Source: Cyanobacteriota bacterium
GTDB lineage: Bacteria; Cyanobacteriota; Cyanobacteriia; Leptolyngbyales; Leptolyngbyaceae
DNA: 16,831 nt
Assembly: GCA_027482985.1 (NCBI GenBank)
Contig: JAIXVO010000292.1
Location: forward strand, 1 to 16,831
Direction of reading: 5' to 3'
Part shown: in pieces, positions 7,381-13,864 of the stretch
Position numbering within the stretch: position 1 is the stretch's first letter
Layout: the number at the start of each line of letters is the position of its first letter
Notes under the pieces: model-generated
The model's database searches: none
The model's input: only the letters and a program-made list of their open reading frames with translations
Told to the model about the DNA's origin: nothing
Position numbers and translations under genes: made by a program

Positions 7381-7454
7381 AAGGGAGGTAGAGGGAGGGC
7401 AGGGGAGGGGTGGGGTGGGGTTAGGAGGGGGAGGGGAGGGGGGGAGGGGCGGTG
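7381..7454. repeat. Polypurine G-run tract (quadruplex-capable)
   Basis: The plus strand is almost pure purine with many runs of three to seven G separated by one to three bases (e.g. GGGGAGGGGTGGGGTGGGG at 7402-7420). It spans the spacer after the NupP-like permease and its last codons, where the complementary C-rich coding strand gives the odd C-terminus APPPLPSPS. The purine strand is the template strand for this operon. Confidence 0.8.
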
Positions 7455-8476
7455 GCGAGGCGGCGTTCGAGGACGAGGCTGATGGCGATGAAGAGGACAG
7501 TTAAGCCCTGGATGGCGTAGACGACGGTGACAGGTACGCCAGCGCTGCGTTGCATGACGTTGGCACCGCTCCGGAGGGCACCAAAAAACAGCGAGATTAA
7601 GCCGACACCAGCGAGATTGCCACGACTGAGGAGGGCGATCGCGATCGCGTCAAACCCATAGCCGGGGGAGAAGTTCTCGAACAAGCGATAACGCAAGCCC
7701 AGGACTTCTCCTGCACCGGCTAAGCCTGCTAACCCACCCGCGATCGCCATCGCTGTCATGATCGTTCGGCGGACAGACATCCCCGCATATCGGGCAGCAG
7801 TGGGATTTTGGCCGACGGCTTCAATTTGGTAGCCGAAGGGGGTAAAGGTGAAGGCGATCCAGAGGATGATGGTTGCGAGTAGCCCAATCAAGATCCCGGC
7901 GTGGGTTTGGGTTTGGGGGAGGAGGATGGGCAGTTGGGCGGTGGGGGCGATTTGAGGCGTGAAAGGGCTGGGGGCATTCCGCTCCATCAAAACGCCACTC
8001 ACGAGATAACTGACCCCATACTGCGCCACATAGTTGAGGAGCAGGGTAGTAATCACTTCATTCACACCCCGCATCGCTTTGAGGTAGCCGGGAATGAAAC
8101 CCCACAGGGCACCGCAACAAAATCCTCCCACCAGGGCTAAAGGGACGTGCAGCAGGGCCGGTAAGCCAGTGACATAGAGGCCGATCAGCACACTGCCTAA
8201 TCCCCCCATGTAGATTTGCCCTTCGCCGCCGATGTTGAATTGTCCCGCTTTGAGGGCGACTAAAACACCCAGGCTGGTGAGTAGCAAGGGGGCAGTCTTG
8301 GTCAGCGTATTGCCCACCCCGTAGTAATTAAATAGGGCTTCATTGAACAGAATGCCGTAGGCGTGTAGGGGATTGACCCCCGCGATCGCAATCAGTCCCG
8401 CCCCCACTGCTAAAGCCGCCGCGATCGCCACCAGTGAGGACACGACGGGCAACACCCGATTCCAGGTTAAATTCAT
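7421..8476 (-). CDS. ABC permease, nucleoside type (NupP/YufP-like, COG4603)
   Basis: First membrane subunit of a BmpA-type nucleoside importer, 351 residues, about nine to ten hydrophobic segments. Seen: LTSLGVLVALKAGQFNIGGE followed by GQIYMGGL (family hallmark FNIGGEGQ), GVNEVITTLLLNYVA, the cytoplasmic loop GQNPTAARYAGM and GFDAIAIALLSRGN near the end. All family landmarks are present. The ATG at 8476 lies 11 bases after the stop of the nuclease gene, and GAGGG used as ribosome site overlaps that stop (TGAGGG), pointing to coupling. The last ten residues (TAPPPLPSPS) come from the purine-rich tract and may be a recent alteration of the terminus. Confidence 0.92.
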   Translation of the reverse strand: MNLTWNRVLPVVSSLVAIAAALAVGAGLIAIAGVNPLHAYGILFNEALFNYYGVGNTLTKTAPLLLTSLGVLVALKAGQFNIGGEGQIYMGGLGSVLIGLYVTGLPALLHVPLALVGGFCCGALWGFIPGYLKAMRGVNEVITTLLLNYVAQYGVSYLVSGVLMERNAPSPFTPQIAPTAQLPILLPQTQTHAGILIGLLATIILWIAFTFTPFGYQIEAVGQNPTAARYAGMSVRRTIMTAMAIAGGLAGLAGAGEVLGLRYRLFENFSPGYGFDAIAIALLSRGNLAGVGLISLFFGALRSGANVMQRSAGVPVTVVYAIQGLTVLFIAISLVLERRLATAPPPLPSPS

Positions 8477-8487
8477 TCCTCACACCC

Positions 8488-10014
8488 TCAAGCCAATTCC
8501 GCTGTCTGTAATGATGATTCCATTAAAAAACCCACCAGCCAATCTTTGACATGGTGGGTCGCGCGGCAATCGTCTTCGTTGTAGACCAGGATCGAGTCGA
8601 GGTAGGTGCGATCGCCCGTCGTCAACCATTGCGAGTACCAGCAGATCGACTGGGCTCCGTTGGCAGCCGGATCGCGCCAGTTAAAGCCGAGCCAGCGGGC
8701 AATGGGTTTGAGGGCGTAACTTTCGACGGGCAGGGTGACGGCGCGAGTGACGCGATCGTGCAGATCGACAAACCGCGTCAGTAAAGGATCGATCAGATGG
8801 GAAGGCGTGCCATAGAGTTTGGCGAGACGTTCGACCGTCTGGACTTCGTAGGGGCAGAAGTGGAAGATCGGCGCTTGGGGATACCGCCACACCAGATCCA
8901 GGAATTGCTGCCAGACGAGAATTTCGTCTTCCGGGCGTTCGGCAATCAGCGGGTAGAAGGCCTGCGAGTTGGCGACGCGATCGACGACTAGAATGCCATG
9001 CAAATAAGCCAGATTCAGGGTCGGTTCCGCTTCAATGTCAAAGTAAAGTTCGACCGCTGCCGAGGGAATATCCAACAGCGCATGGAGTTCATTGGGATAG
9101 TGGAAGCCTAGTCCCGCCCGACCATGAGGCAGCGTGCCCGTAAAATTGAGGCTCTCTTCAATCAGAAACGCTTGATTGTGTAACGTCGATCGCGCCTGCC
9201 GCACCAATTTGTAAGCCGCTTCTCGCCCAAAACCGGGTAAGGGTTCCAGTTCTGCCGGAGTCATGTCCGCCAGCGATCGCACCGTCGTTAAATGTAACGC
9301 CTGCAATTGCACATACCGCGTCGGCGTGACTCCCGGCAGCAGAGACAAATGATGCTCCTGTTTGGCAATCTGGTGACAGTGGCTCAACCAGTGACACAAG
9401 CTACACCGACTGCGGGCAATAAAGACTTCCGGTTCCTGTTGCTGCAACAGCATTTGCGTGCAGTCATCCAAAATCTCTTGCATTTTGGGCAACAGTTCCC
9501 ACAAATCCACCGCAAACGTGCCCCGCTCCCGCAATAAAATCCAGGCTTCCTCCGCCCAAGCGCCCTGCACCTCTGCCACTACCCTGGCATGAAACGCCAC
9601 CGCCACCTGATATTCCAACTTCGGGCGTTTCCCCAGCTTGATCTCAATCGGGGCATAGACCCAATCCCCAAACAGCGATCGCCCCGGTTGCTTGACCAAC
9701 AAATCAGGATTGCTTTTGAGCGTCACTCCCTCCGCCGTTTCGCTCAACAACACGCCCTGAAAAATCTTCTCGACCCCCTGCCGCATCAAAGCGACTGTTG
9801 CCGCATGCGCCGCCTGCCAATCGTACGCCTGATACTCCGGCTGCACAAATTTTTGTCGCGACAAAAAGCCACGCTGATTTTCCTGGCTGTCCTGGATCAA
9901 CTTCAAGAGATACTCATTCGTGGCATCCCGTTCGGTAGGATTCCCGTAGACATCCAGGTAAGCTCTTCGATGGCAGCGTTGGTAGTGAGTTAACTGCTCA
10001 GCATCTATCAGCAT
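8488..10014 (-). CDS. TM0106-family RecB-like putative nuclease
   Basis: A 508-residue protein with two nuclease-like parts. N-terminal part: RecB/Cas4-type PD-(D/E)xK domain with NPDLLV (D104) and PIEIKLGK (E124, K126), plus C14 and the cluster C204-x2-C207-x5-C213, the four-cysteine pattern that binds 4Fe-4S in Cas4 and AddB. Middle: a helix-hairpin-helix-like segment at about 238-272 (PLPGFGREAAYKLV). C-terminal part: RNase-H-like 3'-5' exonuclease region with YFDIEAEP (D326, E328) and YNEDDCRATHHVKDWL (D481/D482). Length is usual for the family, whose role is unknown. It is the first gene of the minus-strand block and is followed after 11 bases by the NupP-like permease. Domain calls rest on visible motifs; DNA or RNA substrate is not known. 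Confidence 0.88.
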   Translation of the reverse strand: MLIDAEQLTHYQRCHRRAYLDVYGNPTERDATNEYLLKLIQDSQENQRGFLSRQKFVQPEYQAYDWQAAHAATVALMRQGVEKIFQGVLLSETAEGVTLKSNPDLLVKQPGRSLFGDWVYAPIEIKLGKRPKLEYQVAVAFHARVVAEVQGAWAEEAWILLRERGTFAVDLWELLPKMQEILDDCTQMLLQQQEPEVFIARSRCSLCHWLSHCHQIAKQEHHLSLLPGVTPTRYVQLQALHLTTVRSLADMTPAELEPLPGFGREAAYKLVRQARSTLHNQAFLIEESLNFTGTLPHGRAGLGFHYPNELHALLDIPSAAVELYFDIEAEPTLNLAYLHGILVVDRVANSQAFYPLIAERPEDEILVWQQFLDLVWRYPQAPIFHFCPYEVQTVERLAKLYGTPSHLIDPLLTRFVDLHDRVTRAVTLPVESYALKPIARWLGFNWRDPAANGAQSICWYSQWLTTGDRTYLDSILVYNEDDCRATHHVKDWLVGFLMESSLQTAELA

Positions 10015-10043
10015 GCCTTCAAGGTAGCAGGAAATGGGCGTGT

Positions 10044-10244
10044 TTGCAGAAAAGCGGGAGGGGAAGGAGGGAGCTCACAAGTGTGGGTGTTTGGCACTTG
10101 CCGGAAGTGCAGGACTTAGCAACCTGGAGTTTTGGGATTGTGGTGGCGCAATTGAGTAGTTTAATGCGCGTGGCGCAAACGATTGCCGACCTCAATGAAG
10201 AACCCTATGAGTGGATCCGGCTCTCTTTGCTGTGGGCAAGGTGA
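10044..10244 (+). pseudogene. Probable transposase N-terminal remnant
   Basis: Residues from about 10089 on read VWHLPEVQDLATWSFGIVVA then QLSSLMRVAQTIADLNEEP and WIRL. The pattern W(T/S)xGxVxAxSxxxxxVAxxxA...R resembles the N-terminal helical region of IS4/IS701-like cyanobacterial transposases. The frame stops at 10242 and the expected RQRLREW and catalytic DDE core are absent; 10245-10340 looks like further degraded sequence in another frame. No terminal inverted repeats or target duplication were found. The remainder of the 407-base spacer 10015-10421 holds only purine/pyrimidine-biased DNA. Confidence 0.4.
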
Positions 10245-10368
10245 GCGTCGTGACAAGTCTCATGCGTGGCCTCGTGATTACGCTCAAACCTTGGCTCCCA
10301 GACTTCTTGACCCAAAATCTCATGGCGCTTACTTATGACTCTAGCTAAAGCCCCCGATGCTGTTAAAA

Positions 10369-10407
10369 CCCTACCCTTCCCCTCCCTCCCTTCCCCTCCC
10401 CCCTCCT
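10369..10407. repeat. Polypyrimidine tract upstream of the hydrolase
   Basis: About 39 bases almost wholly C and T (CCCTTCCCCTCCCTCCC and similar), ending 15 bases before the hydrolase ATG. It is another member of the purine/pyrimidine-biased spacer family, here without clear heptamers. Confidence 0.7.
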
Positions 10408-10421
10408 GATACGATTGAGAA

Positions 10422-11396
10422 ATGAACATCAATTTGCTGGGGGTTGACCACGCCTACGAGCTGACTGCCCCGACTGCCTCTCCTGACGTTTTAGTGTTTC
10501 TTCATGGTTGGCTACTGAGTCGTCACTATTGGACTTTAGTGACCCAAACTTTGGCGGCTGACTATCAATGTCTGAGCTACGATTTGCGCGGCTTTGGCGA
10601 TTCCCCACTGCCAGCGGTGATCGCGGCAGTGGGACCCTCATCAAGCTACAGTTTGGCTTCCTATGCGACGGACTTGGCCGCATTGCTGGAGCAATTAAAT
10701 CTGCACAATGTCTGGTTAGTGGGGCATTCCTTAGGCGGCAGCATTGCCCTCTGGGGCGCACATCAATTGCCCGATCGCGTCAAAGGCGTGATTTGTGTGA
10801 ATGCGGGCGGCGGCATTTACTTGAAGGAAGAATTCGAGCGGTTTCGGCAAGCGGGACGGCAACTGGTGAAACTTCGGCCTCAATGGTTGTTGCAGGTGCC
10901 GTTTCTAGAGCTAGCATTTACGCGATCGGGAGCGGCGCGATCGCTGTCTCGGCCATGGGCGCGGCAACGGTTGCTGGATTTCGTCGGGGCACATCCCGAA
11001 GCGGCCTTAGGCTCATTGCTAGAATCCACCACCGAGGCGGAAGTCCATCGGTTGCCCCAAATTGTCTCCCAGTTAAGCCAGCCCGTTTATTTCATCACGG
11101 GCACCCAGGACTCAATCATGGAACCGCAGTATGTGCGGCATCTTGCCAGCTTTCATCCCTTGTTTGGCGACTGTGGCGACAACGTCTTAGAAATTCCCAA
11201 CTGCGGTCATCTGGCGATGCTAGAACAACCCGACCAAGTGGCAGCGTTCATCCGATCAGTGCTGACGATGAGGCAGGAGGCAGGAGGAAGGGACAGGAAG
11301 TTGAGGGAGGGGAAGGAAGAGGGAGGGAGTTGGGAGTTGGGAGTTAGGAGTCAGGAGTTAGGAGTCAGGAGGGATAAGAAGGAATGGGAGGGATAA
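10422..11396 (+). CDS. Alpha/beta hydrolase with repeat-derived C-terminal extension
   Basis: Cytosolic alpha/beta-hydrolase fold enzyme, 324 residues. Seen: oxyanion HG at 28-29 (FLHGW), nucleophile elbow GHSLGGS with S103, acid D230 in GTQDSIM, and H263 in NCGHLAMLEQPDQVAAF, a complete catalytic triad. A cap insertion spans about 130-215. Substrate cannot be named; such proteins include esterases, haloperoxidase-like and dienelactone-type enzymes. The fold should end at about residue 283 (VLTMRQ). Residues 284-324 are encoded by purine-rich DNA with heptamer repeats and read ELGVRSQELGVRR, with no resemblance to the fold; this tail is likely dispensable. Weak ribosome site GAGAA before ATG 10422. 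It converges with tsaD. Confidence 0.88.
   Translation: MNINLLGVDHAYELTAPTASPDVLVFLHGWLLSRHYWTLVTQTLAADYQCLSYDLRGFGDSPLPAVIAAVGPSSSYSLASYATDLAALLEQLNLHNVWLVGHSLGGSIALWGAHQLPDRVKGVICVNAGGGIYLKEEFERFRQAGRQLVKLRPQWLLQVPFLELAFTRSGAARSLSRPWARQRLLDFVGAHPEAALGSLLESTTEAEVHRLPQIVSQLSQPVYFITGTQDSIMEPQYVRHLASFHPLFGDCGDNVLEIPNCGHLAMLEQPDQVAAFIRSVLTMRQEAGGRDRKLREGKEEGGSWELGVRSQELGVRRDKKEWEG
11326..11371. repeat. Heptamer tandem repeat GGAGTYR (about 6.6 copies)
   Basis: Consecutive heptamers GGAGTTG, GGAGTTG, GGAGTTA, GGAGTCA, GGAGTTA, GGAGTCA, then GGAG. This is in the style of short tandemly repeated repetitive (STRR) sequences of cyanobacteria. It lies in the coding 3' end of the hydrolase gene, within a purine-rich stretch from 11271 to 11399. 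Confidence 0.9.
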
Positions 11397-11450
11397 GAGG
11401 GCGGTTTGGATGGGAGCGTTCAGCCGCGCGGAGTTGGGTAAAGCTCCAAC

Positions 11451-11520
11451 CCCTGACCTCCACTCCCAACCTCCCACCCCCCCAACTCCCTTCTGCCCTC
11501 TGCCTTCTGCCCCCAGCCTT
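11451..11520. repeat. Pyrimidine-rich tract after tsaD
   Basis: A C/T-biased stretch carrying degenerate heptamers on the minus strand (GGGAGTTGGGGGGG, GGTTGGGAGTGGAGG). With the purine-rich arm at 11271-11399 it flanks about 50 bases as an imperfect inverted pair between two convergent genes; a long mRNA hairpin that ends both transcripts is possible. Confidence 0.65.
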
Positions 11521-11526
11521 CACTCG

Positions 11527-12570
11527 CTACCGCGAGTACAGTTGCATCACGTCGGCGATCGGCATGCGCGATCGCGCGCTTAGGGTGAGGGGCGATCGAT
11601 GACCCTGATTGAAATGGTCGGCGGCGGCGCAGGCGATCATGGCGGCGTTGTCGGTACAGAATTTGAGCGGGGGGAAGAGGACGCGCAAGTTGTGGTGGGT
11701 GCCAGCGGTCTGGAGGTGGTGGCGTAAACCACTGTTGGCAGCAACGCCACCGCCGACGGCGATTGTGTCTAGACCGTAATCTTGAGCGCAGGCGATCGCG
11801 CGTTTGGTTAATGCTTTGGCGACTGTCTCTTGAAAGCTGGCCGCGAGATCGGCGACGGGGAGCGTTGGCGAGGTTTGTTGGAGTTTTTGGGTGAGGCGTA
11901 AGACGGCGGTTTTTAAGCCACTGAAGCTGGAGTCGTAACGGTGGAAACCCCCTTCTGGCAGGGAAATTTGTCCTTCTGGGAGGGGGTAGGCGTGGGGGTT
12001 ACCCTGGCTCGCCAGTTGGTCGATGATGGGGCCACCGGGATAGCCTAAATCCATCAGGCGGGCGACTTTATCAAAGGCTTCGCCAGCGGCATCGTCTCGG
12101 GTTTGGCCGAGGGTTTCGTACTGCCCACAGGCTTTCACATAGATTAGGCTGGTGTGTCCGCCAGAAACCAGCAGACAGAGGAAGGGCGGCTCCAGATCGG
12201 GAGTACTCAGGTAGGAGGCGTAAATGTGTCCTTCTAAGTGATGCACACCGAGAAAGGGCTTTTGCTGGACGATCGCCAGGGTTTTGGCGGCAGTTAAACC
12301 CACCAGCAGCGCGCCCACTAAGCCGGGGGCACAGGTGGCGGCAATCCCATCGATCGCGTCCCAGGTCACATGGGCGGCTGACAGGGCTTGGGCGATCGCG
12401 GGATTGACCATTTCCACATGCTGCCGCGAGGCGACTTCCGGCACTACACCGCCGTAGGGACGGTGAACGGCGATTTGCGAGGAAACAATATTACTTAAAA
12501 TTTCACGGTTGTTTACAATCGCTACCGCTGTTTCGTCACAACTTGTTTCAATTGCCAAGATCGTTGCCAT
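11527..12570 (-). CDS. tsaD: tRNA N6-threonylcarbamoyladenosine transferase TsaD
   Basis: Transfers the threonylcarbamoyl group to A37 of ANN-decoding tRNAs (t6A), working with TsaB and TsaE; cytosolic and essential in most bacteria. Seen in 347 residues: ETSCDETAVAI at 8-18, HHLEGH at 110-115 (metal ligands H111 and H115), SGGHT at 136-140, GQTRDDAAGEAFDK at 155-168, VAANSGLR and FCTDNAAMIA near the C-terminus with the third metal ligand Asp. Length is typical and nothing is missing. ATG 12570 has no obvious ribosome site. The gene is divergent from psaF with 167 bases between; this tsaD-psaF-psaJ neighbourhood is known from other cyanobacteria. Confidence 0.97.
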   Translation of the reverse strand: MATILAIETSCDETAVAIVNNREILSNIVSSQIAVHRPYGGVVPEVASRQHVEMVNPAIAQALSAAHVTWDAIDGIAATCAPGLVGALLVGLTAAKTLAIVQQKPFLGVHHLEGHIYASYLSTPDLEPPFLCLLVSGGHTSLIYVKACGQYETLGQTRDDAAGEAFDKVARLMDLGYPGGPIIDQLASQGNPHAYPLPEGQISLPEGGFHRYDSSFSGLKTAVLRLTQKLQQTSPTLPVADLAASFQETVAKALTKRAIACAQDYGLDTIAVGGGVAANSGLRHHLQTAGTHHNLRVLFPPLKFCTDNAAMIACAAADHFNQGHRSPLTLSARSRMPIADVMQLYSR

Positions 12571-12652
12571 TTGCTGGTAATTTCATGAAGATAATGAGCT
12601 TGTCTTATGAGCTTAATTTCTGGTGGAACGGCTCAAATGCTGATCGCTAATA

Positions 12653-12676
12653 CAGTTTAGCGAATTTAGCAAACTG
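12653..12676. promoter_or_regulatory. Inverted and direct repeats in the tsaD-psaF divergent spacer
   Basis: CAGTTT (12653-12658) and AAACTG (12671-12676) form an inverted repeat, and TTTAGC occurs twice in direct orientation (12656-12661 and 12665-12670), nine bases apart. The position, about 60 bases before psaF, suits a regulator site. No two-half HLR1 (RpaB) site was found; only a single TTTACAA occurs on the minus strand near 12693-12699. Exact promoters are not assigned. Confidence 0.35.
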
Positions 12677-12737
12677 AATCGTCCACTCTCAATTTGTAAA
12701 ACAGACATCATTCTTGAAACGAAGGGAAACAATTCCA

Positions 12738-13223
12738 ATGCGAAGATTGTTTGCTCTCATCCTTGCTGTAACGCTTTGGTTTGGGTTTGCGCCCACCCAG
12801 TCGGCGGAAGCCTTTAACCTGGTGCCTTGTAGTGAAAGTGCGGCCTTTGCTCAACGGGCGAAAACGTCCGTTAGCCCCACGGCTCCTCAACGCTACGAGT
12901 TCTACGCGAAAGCAGGATTGTTGTGCGGTGAAGACGGGCTCCCCCACTTAATCGTGGATGGCAGCCTAAATCATGCTGGCGAATTTTTAATTCCCAGTGT
13001 GTTGTTCCTTTACATTGCTGGTTGGATCGGCTGGGCCGGTCGTTCTTACATTCAGGCCGCCAAGAAAAGCGGTTCTGCTGAAGAAAAAGAGATCATCATT
13101 GATGTTCCGGTTGCGTTGAAGTGTTCTTTCTCAGGCTTTGCATGGCCTTTGTTGGCACTCAAAGAGTTCACTACAGGCGAACTCACCGCGAAGGATTCAG
13201 AGATTCCCATCTCGCCTCGCTAG
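12738..13223 (+). CDS. psaF: Photosystem I reaction centre subunit III (PsaF)
   Basis: Peripheral photosystem I subunit that docks near the lumenal electron-donor side and is threaded through the thylakoid membrane. Seen in 161 residues: signal peptide 1-25 with cleavage after AEA, mature start FNLVPCSES, conserved C31 and C63 (likely lumenal disulfide), [10 protein letters not shown] at 62-71, transmembrane helix at 84-105 ([17 protein letters not shown]) and the stromal end [14 protein letters not shown]...[15 protein letters not shown] 12738 is chosen because it gives a proper signal peptide and has GAAGGG upstream; the frame is open from TTG 12714. psaJ follows after 36 bases, so the pair is co-transcribed. 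Confidence 0.97.
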   Translation: MRRLFALILAVTLWFGFAPTQSAEAFNLVPCSESAAFAQRAKTSVSPTAPQRYEFYAKAGLLCGEDGLPHLIVDGSLNHAGEFLIPSVLFLYIAGWIGWAGRSYIQAAKKSGSAEEKEIIIDVPVALKCSFSGFAWPLLALKEFTTGELTAKDSEIPISPR

Positions 13224-13259
13224 TTGGTCACTCATCTGCCTCATCTGGGAGAATTCACC

Positions 13260-13391
13260 ATGCAATATTTTGTCAAATACCTGTCTACGGCTCCTGTGAT
13301 TGCCGCCATCTGGTTGTCTTTCACAGCTGGCCTTTTGATTGAGTTCAATCGGTTCTTCCCCGACCTACTTTTCCATCCTTTGGTGAAGTAG
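13260..13391 (+). CDS. psaJ: Photosystem I subunit IX (PsaJ)
   Basis: Small single-helix photosystem I subunit, 43 residues: [18 protein letters not shown] at the N-terminus, hydrophobic helix about 12-28, then [13 protein letters not shown], the conserved C-terminal wording of PsaJ. It stabilises PsaF and binds pigments at the edge of the complex. GGGAGAA at 13247-13253 is the ribosome site, seven bases before the start. It follows psaF directly and is followed by a strong hairpin. Confidence 0.97.
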   Translation: MQYFVKYLSTAPVIAAIWLSFTAGLLIEFNRFFPDLLFHPLVK

Positions 13392-13416
13392 GTTTCTGAT
13401 TTTCCAGAACCCATAG

Positions 13417-13454
13417 CCGCCCTCGATCGCGCGATCGGGGGCGGTTGTGTTTGG
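13417..13454 (+). terminator. Hairpin terminator after psaF-psaJ
   Basis: CCGCCCTCGATCGC (13417-13430) pairs with GCGATCGGGGGCGG (13431-13444), 14 pairs with one T-G wobble, 26 bases after the psaJ stop. A T-rich run TTGTGTTT follows. It fits an intrinsic terminator, though the T-run is interrupted. The core overlaps HIP1-like GATCGCGCGATC. Confidence 0.7.
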
Positions 13455-13514
13455 GGAGTCAGGAGTTAGGAGGAAGAGGGAGAGGCAGGAATGGGAGGGA
13501 GGGAGAGGGAGTTA
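13453..13514. repeat. Purine-rich heptamer tract after psaJ
   Basis: Begins with GGAGTCAGGAGTTAGGAGG, the same heptamer series as in the hydrolase tail, then purine-rich DNA containing GGAATGGGAGGGA, also present at 11381-11393. The shared order shows that these spacers are copies of one repeat family. Confidence 0.8.
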
Positions 13515-13728
13515 GCCAGCGGTAGTGGTTTGACAAGCCTAAAGAGGTGCATTAGCAGCCGTGTTTCGACTTCGCTCAACACTCGGTTGGTTGTGGGTTG
13601 GGCGCTTTAGCCGAATGGGATGAGGGCAAGTGGTGTAGGGCAACCCTTTGAGAGACTTTTGCGCAATGGATAGCGCTGGGAGATGGTTTGGAGTTGAAGG
13701 CGGTTCAAGTTTTATCAGTCCGTCAGAA
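13515..13728. other. Gene-free spacer, nothing recognised
   Basis: Between the purine-rich tract and the 41-bp duplication I see no convincing gene. A minus-strand frame (13539-13757) lacks a ribosome site and family resemblance. TTTCGACTTCGCTCAACAC at 13562-13580 looks like a degenerate relative of the dispersed element at 13739. Confidence 0.5.
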
Positions 13729-13810
13729 CTCCTGACTACGTTCGGCTGAGCGCTCACGTCGAAGCCTGACTCCTGACTACGTTCGGCTGAGTGCTCACGT
13801 CGAAGCCTGA
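13729..13810. repeat. Two tandem 41-bp units containing a dispersed palindromic element
   Basis: Units 13729-13769 and 13770-13810 differ at one base (GCGCTC versus GTGCTC). Each starts CTCCTGACTACG and contains a REP-like core with the internal palindrome TGAGCGCTCA and outer TTCG/CGAA pairs. The 26-base core (13739-13764) recurs, exactly and in inverted orientation, at 15828-15853. The following CTCCTAACTCC leads into the pyrimidine-rich tract. Confidence 0.9.
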
Positions 13811-13864
13811 CTCCTAACTCCCGCTTCCTCCCTTCCCCTTCCTGCTCCTCCCTTCCCCTCCCCT
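13807..13864. repeat. Pyrimidine-rich heptamer tract after the propeller gene
   Basis: CTGACTCCTAACTCCC followed by C/T-only DNA; the reverse complement of the tract at 13453-13514 in general design. It runs into the stop codon of the propeller gene at 13863. Confidence 0.75.

Noticed and set aside
8477..8487. Possible promoter between nuclease and NupP-like permease
   Set aside because: Only 11 bases separate the genes and they hold a ribosome site; no room for a promoter.
10205..10432. Minus-strand frame before the hydrolase
   Set aside because: Its start overlaps the hydrolase start and it is encoded by the polypyrimidine tract; composition is repeat-derived.
10568..11347. 259-codon plus-strand frame inside the hydrolase gene
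   Set aside because: Alternative frame of a gene with an intact catalytic triad; Arg/Ser/Gly-rich with no motif.
11384..11602. Plus-strand frame between hydrolase and tsaD
   Set aside because: Encoded mostly by the purine/pyrimidine tracts and running into the tsaD antisense strand.
13417..13444. Hairpin considered as only a HIP1 coincidence
   Set aside because: The pairing extends well beyond the GATCGC core and is followed by a T-rich run, so it was kept as a terminator.
13539..13757. 72-codon minus-strand frame after psaJ
   Set aside because: No ribosome site, no family likeness, and it overlaps the 41-bp repeat.
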